This document shows, piece after piece, positions 27,380-36,700 of a stretch of 64,000 bases of DNA. The notes below the pieces were generated by a model. That model was not told where the DNA came from. It did no database searches and was given only the letters and a program-made list of their open reading frames with translations. This stretch comes from Acidovorax radicis N35. Lineage in GTDB: Bacteria > Pseudomonadota > Gammaproteobacteria > Burkholderiales > Burkholderiaceae_C. Numbering within the stretch: position 1 is the first letter of the stretch; every line of letters starts with the position of its first letter. The stretch covers positions 372,001 to 436,000 of the forward strand of contig NZ_AFBG01000021.1 of the NCBI RefSeq assembly GCF_000204195.1, in the 5' to 3' direction. A program made the position numbers and the translations under genes.

Positions 27380-27445
27380 CATGCCTGCGCGGTATCGCCA
27401 CCACAGTCGGCATTGCCGCTTGCTTTTTCACCAAAAGTGTGGCGC

Positions 27446-27580
27446 ATAATGGGTTCGCGGGCTTTGCCCGTTTTCCAAGTTTGCGGTGATCCGTCAGTTT
27501 CGCGCTGAGAGCGTCATTGAGATTAGCTGGCTGCGTTTTCGGGACTCCATCGCTTTATCCATGTGTTTTTGAGGAGTCCC
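27446..27580 (+). promoter_or_regulatory. Conserved leader of RRM gene 2 with SD-sequestering hairpin
   Basis: ATAATGGGTTCGC at 27446-27458 (138 bases before the ATG) and GTCAGTTTCGCG at 27493-27504 repeat the motifs of the first leader. GGGACTCC (27541-27548) pairs perfectly with GGAGTCCC (27573-27580), which holds the Shine-Dalgarno sequence, across a 24-base AT-rich loop. CATAAT at 27445-27450 could be a -10 box with TTGCTT 19 bases upstream. Confidence 0.6.
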
Positions 27581-27583
27581 TCG

Positions 27584-28117
27584 ATGGGCAACAAACTGTA
27601 CGTCGGCAACCTGCCGTACTCGGTGCGCGACAGCGATCTGGAACAGGCCTTTGGCCAATTCGGCGCGGTGACCAGCGCCAAGGTCATGATGGAGCGCGAC
27701 ACGGGCCGCTCCAAGGGCTTTGGCTTCGTGGAAATGGGTAACGATGCTGAAGCCCAGGCCGCCATCAACGGTATGAATGGCCAGCCACTGGGTGGCCGCA
27801 GCATCGTTGTGAACGAAGCACGCCCCATGGAACCCCGTCCGCCCCGCAGTGGTGGATTTGGCGGTGGTGGTGGCGGCGGTTACGGCGGCGGCGGCGGGGG
27901 CCGCAGTGGTGGCGGCGGTTACGGCGGTGGCCGTGAAGGCGGCGGTGGAGGCTATGGTGGTGGCCGTGAAGGCGGAGGTGGCGGTTACGGTGGCGGCGGC
28001 CGCAGTGAAGGCGGATTCCGCAGCCCCTACGGTTCCGGTTCCCGCAATGGCGGCGGCGGCGGCGGTGGCCGCAACGGTGGTGGCGGTGGCTACGGTGGCG
28101 GCGGCAACAGCTACTGA
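27584..28117 (+). CDS. RRM-domain glycine-rich RNA-binding protein (paralog 2)
   Basis: 177 residues. The RRM (residues 2-80, RNP2 LYVGNL, RNP1 KGFGFVEM) is nearly the same as in the gene just upstream, but the Gly-rich tail is about 45 residues longer. It contains RSGGGGYGGGREGGGGGYGG-type repeats, then a FRSPYGSGSRNGG segment and a final GGGYGGGGNSY. It should bind single-stranded RNA. The leader carries the same SD-sequestering hairpin as paralog 1, with one more base pair. Its own terminator follows at 28141. Confidence 0.92.
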   Translation: MGNKLYVGNLPYSVRDSDLEQAFGQFGAVTSAKVMMERDTGRSKGFGFVEMGNDAEAQAAINGMNGQPLGGRSIVVNEARPMEPRPPRSGGFGGGGGGGYGGGGGGRSGGGGYGGGREGGGGGYGGGREGGGGGYGGGGRSEGGFRSPYGSGSRNGGGGGGGRNGGGGGYGGGGNSY

Positions 28118-28140
28118 AAACTGTCTTTGAAATTTCTCTA

Positions 28141-28163
28141 AAAGCCCCCTCGGGGGCTTTTTT
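28141..28163 (+). terminator. Rho-independent terminator
   Basis: AAAGCCCCC-TC-GGGGGCTTTTTT, a compact GC stem plus T-tract, ending the second RRM transcript. Confidence 0.88.
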
Positions 28164-28279
28164 CATGCGCTACCAACAAGCAAGGGATTCCGGCGGTTGT
28201 CGGCGGTACCTTCGTCCCGCACAGCTACGAAGAGCCTGCACAAAAGACCCCAAAGAGGGGGCCGAGGCCTGGCTGGCGG

Positions 28280-29059
28280 CTACTGCTCGCTCTGGCGCCG
28301 CTTGCGTGGACGCCCGGCCAGCAGCTTGTCGAACAGCACGTTCGGCACCATGCGCAGCAACTTGGCAACCACCCCCATTTGCCAGGGGATGACCCGGTAG
28401 CTGACGCCGGCCGTGATGGCCCGGAACGCACGGTCCGCAAAATCATCGGCCTGCATCAGAAACGGCATGCCGTAGCGGTTCTGGCGGGTGAGCGGAGTAT
28501 CGATGTAGCCCGGAGAAATGGTGACCACACGCACTCCGTGCGGGCGCATCTCCCCGCGCAGGCTCTCGCAGTAGCTGATAACGGCCGCCTTGCTGGCGCA
28601 GTACGCACCGTGCCCGGGCAGGCCCCGGATGCCTGCCACGCTGCCGATGCCCACCAGCGTGCCGCTGCCCCGCTGCGCCATCGCGTCGGCAAACGGATGG
28701 AAGGTGGCCGCCACGCCGATGTTGTTGGTGGCAAAGGTGCGCGCCATCACGTCGATGTCATCACGCACCGCCGTGTCCATGCCCACGCTGATGCCCGCAT
28801 TGGCAATGACCACATCGGGCACCCCCTGGCGCGCGATGCAATCGCGGCCCGCAACGACGATGCTGTCGGTCACGGCCACGTCAGCACTATAAATTTCATA
28901 GCTATCAGCGCTTATTCCTTGAGTGCCAGCCCATGTTTTCACCTCAGAAGTTCGCCGTGCCACGAGGGCCAGGCGGTAGCCCGAGCGGTGAAAGCGCAAG
29001 GCCAGGGCCTGGCCAATGCCGCTGGATGCGCCGGTGATGAAAACAAGGGGAGTGGTCAT
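28280..29059 (-). CDS. SDR family oxidoreductase
   Basis: 259 residues, classical short-chain dehydrogenase/reductase. The NAD(P)-binding TGASSGIGQA is at residues 10-19, NAG at about 89-91, and the catalytic YCASK at about 152-156 with Ser in GIGSVAG. The substrate is not clear. Residues of roughly 40-60 (TWAGTQGISADSYEIYSAD) are encoded by a copy of the family A palindromic repeat, in frame, in the loop after the second beta-strand, a place where the fold tolerates insertions. The gene follows lptC on the same strand with a 24-bp gap but has no clear link to LPS export. Confidence 0.88.
   Translation of the reverse strand: MTTPLVFITGASSGIGQALALRFHRSGYRLALVARRTSEVKTWAGTQGISADSYEIYSADVAVTDSIVVAGRDCIARQGVPDVVIANAGISVGMDTAVRDDIDVMARTFATNNIGVAATFHPFADAMAQRGSGTLVGIGSVAGIRGLPGHGAYCASKAAVISYCESLRGEMRPHGVRVVTISPGYIDTPLTRQNRYGMPFLMQADDFADRAFRAITAGVSYRVIPWQMGVVAKLLRMVPNVLFDKLLAGRPRKRRQSEQ
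28886..28942. repeat. Family A repeat inside a coding sequence (copy 4)
   Basis: CATAGCTATCAGCGCTTATT then CCTTGAGTGCCAGCCCA, an imperfect family A unit embedded in frame within the SDR gene. It keeps the GCTATCAGCGCTTATTC core of the other copies. Confidence 0.65.
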
Positions 29060-29083
29060 GCGGGTTCCGAATGGGGCAAGGTA

Positions 29084-29710
29084 CTAGGGCTTGGCCACGC
29101 CGGGCTGGAGCACGCCACGCACACGTCCGCGCAGCTGCAGCACCTGGTCGAGGTTGTCGTAGTCCATGCCATCGGCGGTAAAACGGTCGTTGCCGCGGGT
29201 GAGTGTGACGGGCTTGTCAGACCGCACGCGTTCGGTGTTGGTGTAAGCGTGCAGAAATTCGCTGCGGAACTCCAGCCGGGGCTGGGCGGGCGATCCTGGC
29301 TTGGCAGGCAGGGGCTCTCGCGTGACGATGGCGTTGCCAAACAGCTGCACTTCCGAGCCATCGGCATTGGTCAGGGCCCGGTCTGCCGTGGCCACGGTGA
29401 GGCGGCCGAGCGGTGTTACCGAGCGCATGCGCGCGTTGTCGATCTCCAGCGTATCGGTGTCGGGGTAGTGCCGCGCCTCTTCGCCTTGCACTTCACTTTG
29501 CAGGCGCCCCGTGGCGTCAAAGCTTTTTACCGAAAACGACTTCATGAAATAGTCGGGCTGGTGCCCCTGCTGGCGCTCGGCAGTAGGTAGCAGCGGCATG
29601 GGCGCGTTGCGCACCAGCCACCAGGTGCCCAGCGCCAGCAGCCCCATGAGCACGACGGGCAGATACAGCGAGAACTGTTCCCAGCCCTGGCGAACCATGT
29701 TGCGCGTCAC
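29084..29710 (-). CDS. lptC: LPS export ABC transporter periplasmic protein LptC
   Basis: 208 residues. A single membrane helix (about residues 12-33, FSLYLPVVLMGLLALGTWWLV) anchors a periplasmic beta-jellyroll of LptC type (DYFMKSFSVKSFDATGRLQSEVQGEEARHYPDTDTLEI). It links LptBFG to LptA in lipopolysaccharide transport. GTG 29710 is preferred because GGAGGCAACGCC precedes it; the ATG 12 bases downstream has no SD. kdsC lies 64 bp upstream and kdsD further up, the usual LPS core/Kdo order. lptA and lptB, which often follow lptC in Burkholderiales, are not here. Confidence 0.9.
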   Translation of the reverse strand: MTRNMVRQGWEQFSLYLPVVLMGLLALGTWWLVRNAPMPLLPTAERQQGHQPDYFMKSFSVKSFDATGRLQSEVQGEEARHYPDTDTLEIDNARMRSVTPLGRLTVATADRALTNADGSEVQLFGNAIVTREPLPAKPGSPAQPRLEFRSEFLHAYTNTERVRSDKPVTLTRGNDRFTADGMDYDNLDQVLQLRGRVRGVLQPGVAKP

Positions 29711-29774
29711 GGCGTTGCCTCCGGGCCGGGCACGGCAACCTGGCAGAGGGGCAAAGAGCGCAGGAAATGCAGGC

Positions 29775-30335
29775 TCATGCGGTGTACTCCGCCAGCAGCG
29801 CGGCGTAACGCCCGGTGGCCACCAGCAGCAGATCGCACAGCTCGCGCGCAGCGCCATCGCCCCCATGGGCCTGCGTCACAAAATGGGCGGCATGGCGCAC
29901 TTCGGCCTGCGCGTTGGCCGGGGCACACGCAAAAGCACTGCGGCGCATCACCGGCAGGTCGGGCCAGTCGTCGCCCATCGCGGCAGCCTGGGACCAGTCC
30001 AGCCCCAGCGTGGCCAGCATCTGCTCGGCAGCGGGGCGTTTGTCTTCGGTGCCGAACACGGCATGTTCCACGCCCAGCGCCTTCAGGCGCACGCGCAGCG
30101 GCGCGGAGTCACGGCCCGTGATGACCGCAGGGGTGATGCCCGCCTTTTGCAGCAGCTTGAGCCCATGTCCGTCCAGGGTGTTGAAGCGCTTGAGCGTTTC
30201 ACCCGATTCGCTGAAATACAGGCCGCCATCGGTCAGCACGCCATCGACATCGAAGAAGGCAATGCGCACGCCTTGGGCGCGCAGCAGCAGCTCGGGGGGA
30301 AATTGCAGCACAGGAAAGGTCACGTCAGAAGCCAT
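29775..30335 (-). CDS. kdsC: 3-deoxy-D-manno-octulosonate 8-phosphate phosphatase KdsC
   Basis: 186 residues, HAD family type C0. IAFFDVDGVLTDGGLYFS carries the two catalytic Asp residues, VITGRDSAPLRVRLKALGV the Ser/Thr motif II, and AAMGDDWPDLPVMRRS the metal-binding motif. It removes phosphate from Kdo-8-P in Kdo synthesis. ATG 30335 is chosen over a GTG 39 bases upstream by family length; neither has a good SD. It lies between kdsD and lptC on the same strand. A family B repeat separates it from kdsD. Confidence 0.9.
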   Translation of the reverse strand: MASDVTFPVLQFPPELLLRAQGVRIAFFDVDGVLTDGGLYFSESGETLKRFNTLDGHGLKLLQKAGITPAVITGRDSAPLRVRLKALGVEHAVFGTEDKRPAAEQMLATLGLDWSQAAAMGDDWPDLPVMRRSAFACAPANAQAEVRHAAHFVTQAHGGDGAARELCDLLLVATGRYAALLAEYTA

Positions 30336-30389
30336 CACGCAGCGTTTGAACAAGCACGGCAAAAGCCAGCGCACCCGTGGAACCGGCTT

Positions 30390-30452
30390 CGCCGGGCCAG
30401 GGGGTGCGTCCCCCCTTCAAGGGGGGAAGGCGCGAAGCGACTCAGGGGGGTC
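30390..30452. repeat. Family B GC-rich repeat (copy 3)
   Basis: GGGGGTGCGTCCCCCC, TTCAAGGGGGGAAGGCGCG and AAGCGACTCAGGGGG in the kdsD-kdsC gap. CCCCCC-TTCAA-GGGGGG forms a tight hairpin. Confidence 0.65.
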
Positions 30453-30465
30453 CTCTCCACGGGGG

Positions 30466-31467
30466 TCATATGACTTTCGCTCGCATCAGGTCGCCGATGT
30501 GCACGACCCCCATCAGCACACCTGCCGCATCGGCCACCAGCACGCTGGTGATGCCGTGGGCTTCCATCATTTCCGCGGCATCCACCGCGAGGGCATCCGG
30601 GGCAATGCGGCGCGGTTTGGGGTGCATCACCTCGGCCGCCGTGGCCGTGCGCAGGTCGGCCCCGGCCTCGATGCGGCGGCGCAGGTCGCCGTCGGTGAAG
30701 ATGCCCAGCACCTGGCCGGCTGCATCCACGATGGCCGAGGCGCCCAGTCCCTTGGCGCTCATCTCGCGCATGAGGTCGCTGAAAGAGGCGTCGGGCGCCA
30801 CGCGCGGAACCTCGCTGCCGGTGCGCATGACATCGCTCACATGGGTGAGCAGCTTGCGCCCCAGCGCACCGCCGGGGTGCGAGCGGGCGAAATCTTCGGG
30901 GCGAAAGCCCCGTGCGTCGAGCAGGGCCACGGCCAGGGCGTCGCCCATGGCCAGCTGGGCCGTGGTGCTGGCAGTGGGGGCCAGGTTCAGGGGACAGGCC
31001 TCGCGCTCCACGCTGCAGTCGAGCACCAGATCGGCATGGCGGGCGAGCGTGGACTGCAGCCCGCCGGTCATCGCGATCAGCGGGGCGCCCAGGCGCTTGA
31101 GCACGGGCAGGATGGCGGTGAGCTCGCCACTTTCGCCGCTGTTGGAAATGCCCAGCACCAGGTCGTCGCCAGTGACCATGCCAAGATCGCCGTGGCTGGC
31201 CTCCGCCGGGTGCACAAAAAACGCAGGCGTGCCGGTGGAAGCCAGCGTGGCGGCAATCTTGCGGCCCACATGGCCGCTTTTGCCCATGCCCATCACCACC
31301 ACACGGCCCCGGGCCTGCAGCACCATCTGCACCGCCTGGGCAAAGATGCCATCGACGCGGGCCGCCAGCCCGGTCAACGCCGCCGCCTCGATGTCAAAGG
31401 TCTCACGGGCCAGGCGCAGGGCCTGCTCGGCATCAAAAGGGGGCAGCGTGGCGGGGGCAGGGGTCAT
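30466..31467 (-). CDS. kdsD: Arabinose-5-phosphate isomerase KdsD (SIS + CBS domains)
   Basis: 333 residues. SIS domain at about 45-185 (VVVMGMGKSGHVGRKIAATLASTGTPAFFVHPAEASHGDLGMV), then two CBS repeats (about 215-270 and 280-333). It converts ribulose-5-phosphate to arabinose-5-phosphate, the first step of Kdo synthesis. ATG 31467 begins the family N-terminus. First gene of the run kdsD-kdsC-lptC; divergent from the cation/proton antiporter across 127 bp. Confidence 0.92.
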   Translation of the reverse strand: MTPAPATLPPFDAEQALRLARETFDIEAAALTGLAARVDGIFAQAVQMVLQARGRVVVMGMGKSGHVGRKIAATLASTGTPAFFVHPAEASHGDLGMVTGDDLVLGISNSGESGELTAILPVLKRLGAPLIAMTGGLQSTLARHADLVLDCSVEREACPLNLAPTASTTAQLAMGDALAVALLDARGFRPEDFARSHPGGALGRKLLTHVSDVMRTGSEVPRVAPDASFSDLMREMSAKGLGASAIVDAAGQVLGIFTDGDLRRRIEAGADLRTATAAEVMHPKPRRIAPDALAVDAAEMMEAHGITSVLVADAAGVLMGVVHIGDLMRAKVI

Positions 31468-31594
31468 CCCGAGGATTCTATCGACCGGGGCATGCCCGCA
31501 CGGGGCGAAGATTTTTTTGCCATCGCTCTGGCACGGAGCATGCTTCGAGCAGAAAACACCTGGGCCGCCTGCGAGCCTCGGATAGCATCGAACC

Positions 31595-33580
31595 ATGTCC
31601 TCCCTCGCCCTCACCTTGCTTTACCTGTTGGCCGCAGTGCTGGGTGTCGTGGTCTGCCGCAGCCTGAAGCTGCCACCCATGCTGGGCTACCTGGCCGCTG
31701 GAGTGCTCATCGGCCCCCATGCGCTGGCGCTGGCACAAAACTCGGAAGGCGTGCGGCACCTGGGCGAGTTTGGCGTGGTGTTCCTGATGTTCGCCATTGG
31801 CCTGGAGTTCAGCCTGCCCAAGCTGCGCGCCATGCGGCGCCAGGTGTTCGGCCTCGGGCTGATGCAGGTGGTGCTGACGATGGTGGTGGTGACTGGCACC
31901 GCACTGCTGCTGGCCCGCTGGGCGGGCGGTGTGTGGGACATGGGCTGGCAGACCGCGCTGGCGCTCTCGGGCGTGATGGCCATGAGCAGCACGGCCATTG
32001 TGGTCAAGCTGATGGCCGAACGGGCCGAGCTGGAGAGTGAACATGGCCGCCGTGTGATGGGCATCCTGCTGTTCCAGGACCTGGCCGTGGTGCCGCTGCT
32101 GGTGCTGATTCCGGCCCTGGGCTCGTCCCCCGACGAGTTGCTGACGTCACTGGGCTGGGCGCTGATCAAGGCGACCGTGCTGGTGGGCATTCTGCTCACG
32201 GGTGGTCAGCGGTTCATGCGCTGGTGGCTCACGCTGGTGGCGCGGCGCAAGAGCGAAGAGTTGTTCATGCTCAACCTGCTGCTGATCACGCTGGGCCTGG
32301 CCTGGCTGACGGAGCTGGCCGGGCTGAGCCTGGCCCTTGGAGCCTTCATTGCCGGCGTGCTGGTGTCGGAGACCGAATACCGCCACCAGGTGGGCACGGA
32401 CATCCGCCCGTTCCACGACGTGCTGCTGGGGCTGTTCTTCATCACCATCGGCATGATGCTGGACTGGCACATCCTGGTGGACCGCTGGGCGCTGGTGCTA
32501 GCGCTGCTCACGGTGCCCTTGCTCCTCAAGCTGGTGATCATCCTGGTGCTGGCCCGCAGCATGGGGGCCACCACCGGCGTGGCCCTGCGCACCGGGCTGT
32601 ACCTCGCCCAGGCGGGTGAATTCGGTTTTGTGCTGTTGTCGCTCACGCAGGCCAACGGGCTGGTGCAGCCCGCGCTGATGAACCCCATCCTGGCGGCCAT
32701 GGTGCTGTCGATGCTGGCCACGCCCTTCCTCATCATGTACAGCAACCGCATCGTGATGAAGCTGGTGGCCAGCGACTGGTTGCAGCAGTCGCTGCAGATG
32801 ACGTCCATTGCGCGCAAGTCCATCAACACCAACAAACACGTGATCATCTGCGGCTATGGCCGCTGCGGGCAGAACCTGGCGCGCATGCTCGAGCATGAGG
32901 GCATCCCCTACATGGCGCTCGACCTGGACCCCGACCGAGTGCGCCAGGCCGCCGCCGCCGGAGATTCGGTGGTGTACGGCGACGCCACCCGCCTGCAGGC
33001 GCTGATGGCGGCCGGTTTGGTGCGGGCCAGTGCCGTGGCCGTGACCTACATTGACGTGCCTGCGGCCCTCAAGGTGCTGGCCAACACGCGGTCCCATGCA
33101 CCCCACGTGCCGGTGGTGGTGCGCACGCAGGACGACGCCAACCTGGACAAGCTGCAGGCCGCCGGCGCCACCGAGGTGGTGCCCGAGGCCATCGAGGGCT
33201 CGCTGATGCTGGCCAGCCACGCGCTGGCGCTGGTGGGCGTGCCCATGCGCCGCGTGCTGCGCCTGGTGCAGGACCAGCGCGATGCCCGCTACAACCTGCT
33301 GCGCGGCTACTTCCACGGCGCCGACGACGACACGGCCAACGAGCGCGACCAGGAGCGCCTGTCCACCCTCAACCTGCCGCCCGGTGCTACGGCCCTGGGC
33401 CGCAGCCTGGGCCAGCTGGCACTGCCCGCCATGGGCGTGCGCGTGGTGAACCTGCGGCGCGGCAACGGCCACATGAGCGACGCCGTGGACGACGCGCAGC
33501 TGGCCGAAGGCGATACGCTGGTGCTCTCGGGCCACCCGGCGGCGCTGGCGCTGGCGGAGGACAAGTTGCTGCGCGGGTAG
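31595..33580 (+). CDS. CPA2 family monovalent cation/proton antiporter (KefB/YbaL type)
   Basis: 661 residues. About 12 membrane helices (residues 3-385, starting LALTLLYLLAAVLGVVV, with FMFAIGLEF-like segment LMFAIGLEFSLPKL) form the Na+/H+ exchanger domain. Then a TrkA-N/RCK domain begins with HVIICGYGRCGQNLARMLE (GxGxxG, residues about 413-430) and a TrkA-C domain lies at the end (LSTLNLPPGATALGRSL). It should exchange K+ or Na+ for H+ across the inner membrane under nucleotide or thiol control. No SD is obvious. It is divergent from kdsD and is followed by family B and A repeats. Confidence 0.88.
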   Translation: MSSLALTLLYLLAAVLGVVVCRSLKLPPMLGYLAAGVLIGPHALALAQNSEGVRHLGEFGVVFLMFAIGLEFSLPKLRAMRRQVFGLGLMQVVLTMVVVTGTALLLARWAGGVWDMGWQTALALSGVMAMSSTAIVVKLMAERAELESEHGRRVMGILLFQDLAVVPLLVLIPALGSSPDELLTSLGWALIKATVLVGILLTGGQRFMRWWLTLVARRKSEELFMLNLLLITLGLAWLTELAGLSLALGAFIAGVLVSETEYRHQVGTDIRPFHDVLLGLFFITIGMMLDWHILVDRWALVLALLTVPLLLKLVIILVLARSMGATTGVALRTGLYLAQAGEFGFVLLSLTQANGLVQPALMNPILAAMVLSMLATPFLIMYSNRIVMKLVASDWLQQSLQMTSIARKSINTNKHVIICGYGRCGQNLARMLEHEGIPYMALDLDPDRVRQAAAAGDSVVYGDATRLQALMAAGLVRASAVAVTYIDVPAALKVLANTRSHAPHVPVVVRTQDDANLDKLQAAGATEVVPEAIEGSLMLASHALALVGVPMRRVLRLVQDQRDARYNLLRGYFHGADDDTANERDQERLSTLNLPPGATALGRSLGQLALPAMGVRVVNLRRGNGHMSDAVDDAQLAEGDTLVLSGHPAALALAEDKLLRG

Positions 33581-33589
33581 CAGGGTACA

Positions 33590-33680
33590 TCCCCCTGAGG
33601 CACTGCGTGCCTTCCCCCTTCTCTCTACGCGCTCCGGGAAGGGGGACGATGCCCTCGCTGCGGGGCGGCCCTTGCTTGGC
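33590..33680. repeat. Family B GC-rich repeat (copy 4, inverted)
   Basis: CCCCCTGAGGCACTGCGTG, CCTTCCCCCTTCTCTC and, after a spacer, GGGAAGGGGGACGATGCCC and GCGGGGCGGCCCTTGC: the reverse complement of the order in the other copies. It follows the antiporter gene. Confidence 0.65.
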
Positions 33681-33720
33681 ATCTCTCGCCTGATGCGTGC
33701 CAGTTGCTGAGGCTGACGCC

Positions 33721-33787
33721 AAAATTTGAATTAAATATGGCTCTAGCGCTTATCTATCAAGCGTCAATAGCTATATATTTAATAGCA
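33721..33787. repeat. Family A palindromic repeat (copy 5)
   Basis: CTCTAGCGCTTATCTATCAA with GCGTCAATAGCTATATATT. Lies between convergent antiporter and GGDEF/EAL genes, a few bases from the latter's stop codon. Confidence 0.75.
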
Positions 33788-33789
33788 AT

Positions 33790-36700
33790 CTACAAAAGCT
33801 CGGCGGGCCCGGGCCGCCCGAACAGGTAGCCCTGGAACTGCTGGCAACCGTTGCGCAGCAGGAACGCGCGCTGCCCTTCGGTTTCCACCCCTTCGGCCAC
33901 CACGTCCAGGCCCAGGCTGTGGGCCAGGGTGATGATGGTGCAGGCGATGGTGGCATCGTTGGGGTCGGTGAGCACGTCGCGCACAAAGCTCTGGTCGATC
34001 TTGAGCTGGTCCAGCGGCAGGCGCTTGAGGTAGCTCAGCGATGAATAGCCCGTGCCAAAGTCGTCCAGCGAGAAGCCCACGCCCAGCGTGCGCAGCGCCT
34101 GCATCTTGAGGATGCTGTCCTCCACGTCATGCAGCAGCAGGCTTTCGGTGAGTTCGAGCTTGAGGTGTGCCGGGTCCGCCCCGCAATCGCGCAGCACGCT
34201 GATCACTTCCTCGGCAAAGTCGGGTTGCCGGAACTCCTGCGCGCTCACGTTCACGGCCACGCTCCAGCCTGCGGTCTGCGGCGCTGCGGCCCAGAGCGCC
34301 AGCTGGCGGCAGGCCATGGTCAGCACCTGGCGGCCCAGCGCCAGGATCAGGCCGGTCTGCTCTGCCAGAGGGATGAAGTCCCCGGGCGACACCATGCCAC
34401 GCAGCGGGTGGTTCCACCGCACCAGTGCCTCGGCCCCCAGCACCTTGCCGGCCTCGTCCACCACCGGCTGGTAGTGCAGCAGGAACTCGTTGCGCAGGAT
34501 GCCCTGCCGCATGTCGCCTTCCAGCGCCGACCTTGCAGACGCCGCCGCCTGCATGGCGGGGTCAAAGAAGCACAGCGTGTTGCGGCCCTGCGCCTTGGCC
34601 TGGTACATGGCCAGATCGGCGCGCTTGAGCAGCTCCTGCACAGGCAGCTGCACACCGCGAAAAAGGGCAATGCCAATGCTGGGCGTGCTGTGCACTTCGC
34701 TGTTTTGCACCAGATAGGGCTCGTTCAGCGCCGCCAGCACCTTCTGCGCCACGGCCTCGGCTTCTGCGGCCGCAGCGTCCACTTCGGCATGGAGGCCCTG
34801 CAGCACCACCACGAACTCGTCTCCGCCCAAACGTGCCACCGTGTCGGTGGCACGCACGCAAGCGGCGATGCGCCCGCCCACCTGCACGAGCAGCCGATCG
34901 CCCCACTCGTGGCCCATGGTGTCGTTGATGCCCTTGAAGTTGTCGAGGTCCAGGAACAGCAAGGCCCCGTGGCAACCCTCCCGCGCGCACGCGTTGGCCG
35001 TGCGGTCCAGGCGGTCCATGAGCAGCCGCCGGTTGGGCAGGCCGGTGAGTTCGTCATAGAAGGCCAGGCGCTGGATCTCGGCCTCGGCCAGCTTGCGTTC
35101 GGTGATGTCGCGCGCCACGCCCCGGTAGCCCGTGAACTGGCCGGCCCCATCAAAGATGGGCTCCCCGCTGATGGAGACCCATACGGGTTTTCCATCCTCG
35201 GTCAGACGCTGCATTTCGAAATCGTGGAACACCTCGTGTGCCTCCAGCTGACTGCGGTGCGCGCGCCACTGGCCCTCGCTCACGAAGCTGTTGGGCAGCT
35301 CCCAGCGCGTGCGCCCGTAGTGCATTTCGTCGGGCACACCGGCTTCCTTGTAGGGGTTGCCGTCCAGGCGCACAAAGCGAAACTGCGCGTCCTGCTCCCA
35401 GTACCAGTCGGAGGACAGGTGGGTGAGGCTGCGCCACCGCGATTCGCTCAGGCGCAAGGCCTCCAGGGTGCTCAGGTAGTCGGTGACATCCGTGAAGGTG
35501 CGCACGCGCCCCCCGGGCTCCAGGGCACGGGTGCGCACTTCGATGTAGCGGCCGTTGTGGGTACGCCGCACATAAGCGTCCGGCATGGTGAGCTTGCCGC
35601 CGTGGGCCGAATATTCCGATGCCACATAGTTGCGCGCCATGGGCTCAATGAGCTCAAACCCGGTGCCGAAATCGCCCCGCTCGGTCTGAAAACGCACCAC
35701 ATCCTCGACCTTGGGCTGGGTGGCCAGCAGGGATTCGGGCAGATCCAGCAGTTCCAGATAGCGCCGGTTGTAGACCCGGATCCGCCCTTCGGCGTCCACG
35801 TTGGTGATGCCTTGCGACACGCTGGCCAGCGTGCCTTCGAGGGCTCGCGTCTTCTCCGCCAGCAAGGCGCTGGTGCGCTCCAGTTCTGCCTCGACCGCCC
35901 TGCGGGCCAGCTCGGCGCGACGGGCCATTTCCAGCTGGCCCACGGTGTTCAGCAAGGGTTGGAGGAACTGCACATCCGCCGCTGAATACCCCTCGGGCCG
36001 GTTGGCCAGGCCCACCATGGCCACCAGCTCCCCCGCCGCATGGATGGGCAGCCCCAGGTAGGTGCGCAGCGCGGGATGGCCCGGGGGCGTGCCCGCGCTG
36101 CGCGGGTCGTGGTTCGCATCGTTGGTGAGCACCGGCTCGCCCGACACCAGCGCGGCGCCCACCAGGGAGTGCAGGTTGTCGAACACCATGCCTTCTTCCG
36201 CGTGCTGGGCATAGAGGGCATGGGAGGCCTCGTCCCAGCTGATGTCCGTCATCGCATGCACCCGCAGGAAGGGATGCCCGTCGGCGGCGCGTTGCACCTG
36301 CCCGACCAAGCCAAAGGCGCTCTGCGTGAGCGACATCAGCTCCTTGAGCAAGGCTTCGAACGCGGCGCGGGGCCCGGAGCTGGCGATGAACATGGCCTGC
36401 GCGAGCGATATCGCCTGCAGCAACCGGTGCTGCCGCGTCAGCATGGCCTCTGCCACCAGCCGGGCACGGGCGCTGGAACTGCGCTCCAGCACCGAATCAA
36501 TCTGCGCGGGCAGAGTCAACAGGTAGTCCAGTGCGGGGTCCTGCACGGCATAGTCATCAAAGCCGTGGCGCATGGCCTGGGCCGCATGGGTCTCGGCGCC
36601 CCGGCGCACGATGATCATGGCCGGGACGCCATCGAGCAGCCGCAGCAGGTCGAAGGCCGAGCCATCGACCGTGCGCTGCGCCGCCAGCACGATGTCTGGC

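Noticed and set aside
27180-28110. CRISPR-like or tandem DNA repeats
   Set aside because: They are Gly codon repeats of the RRM proteins, in frame, not spaced repeats.
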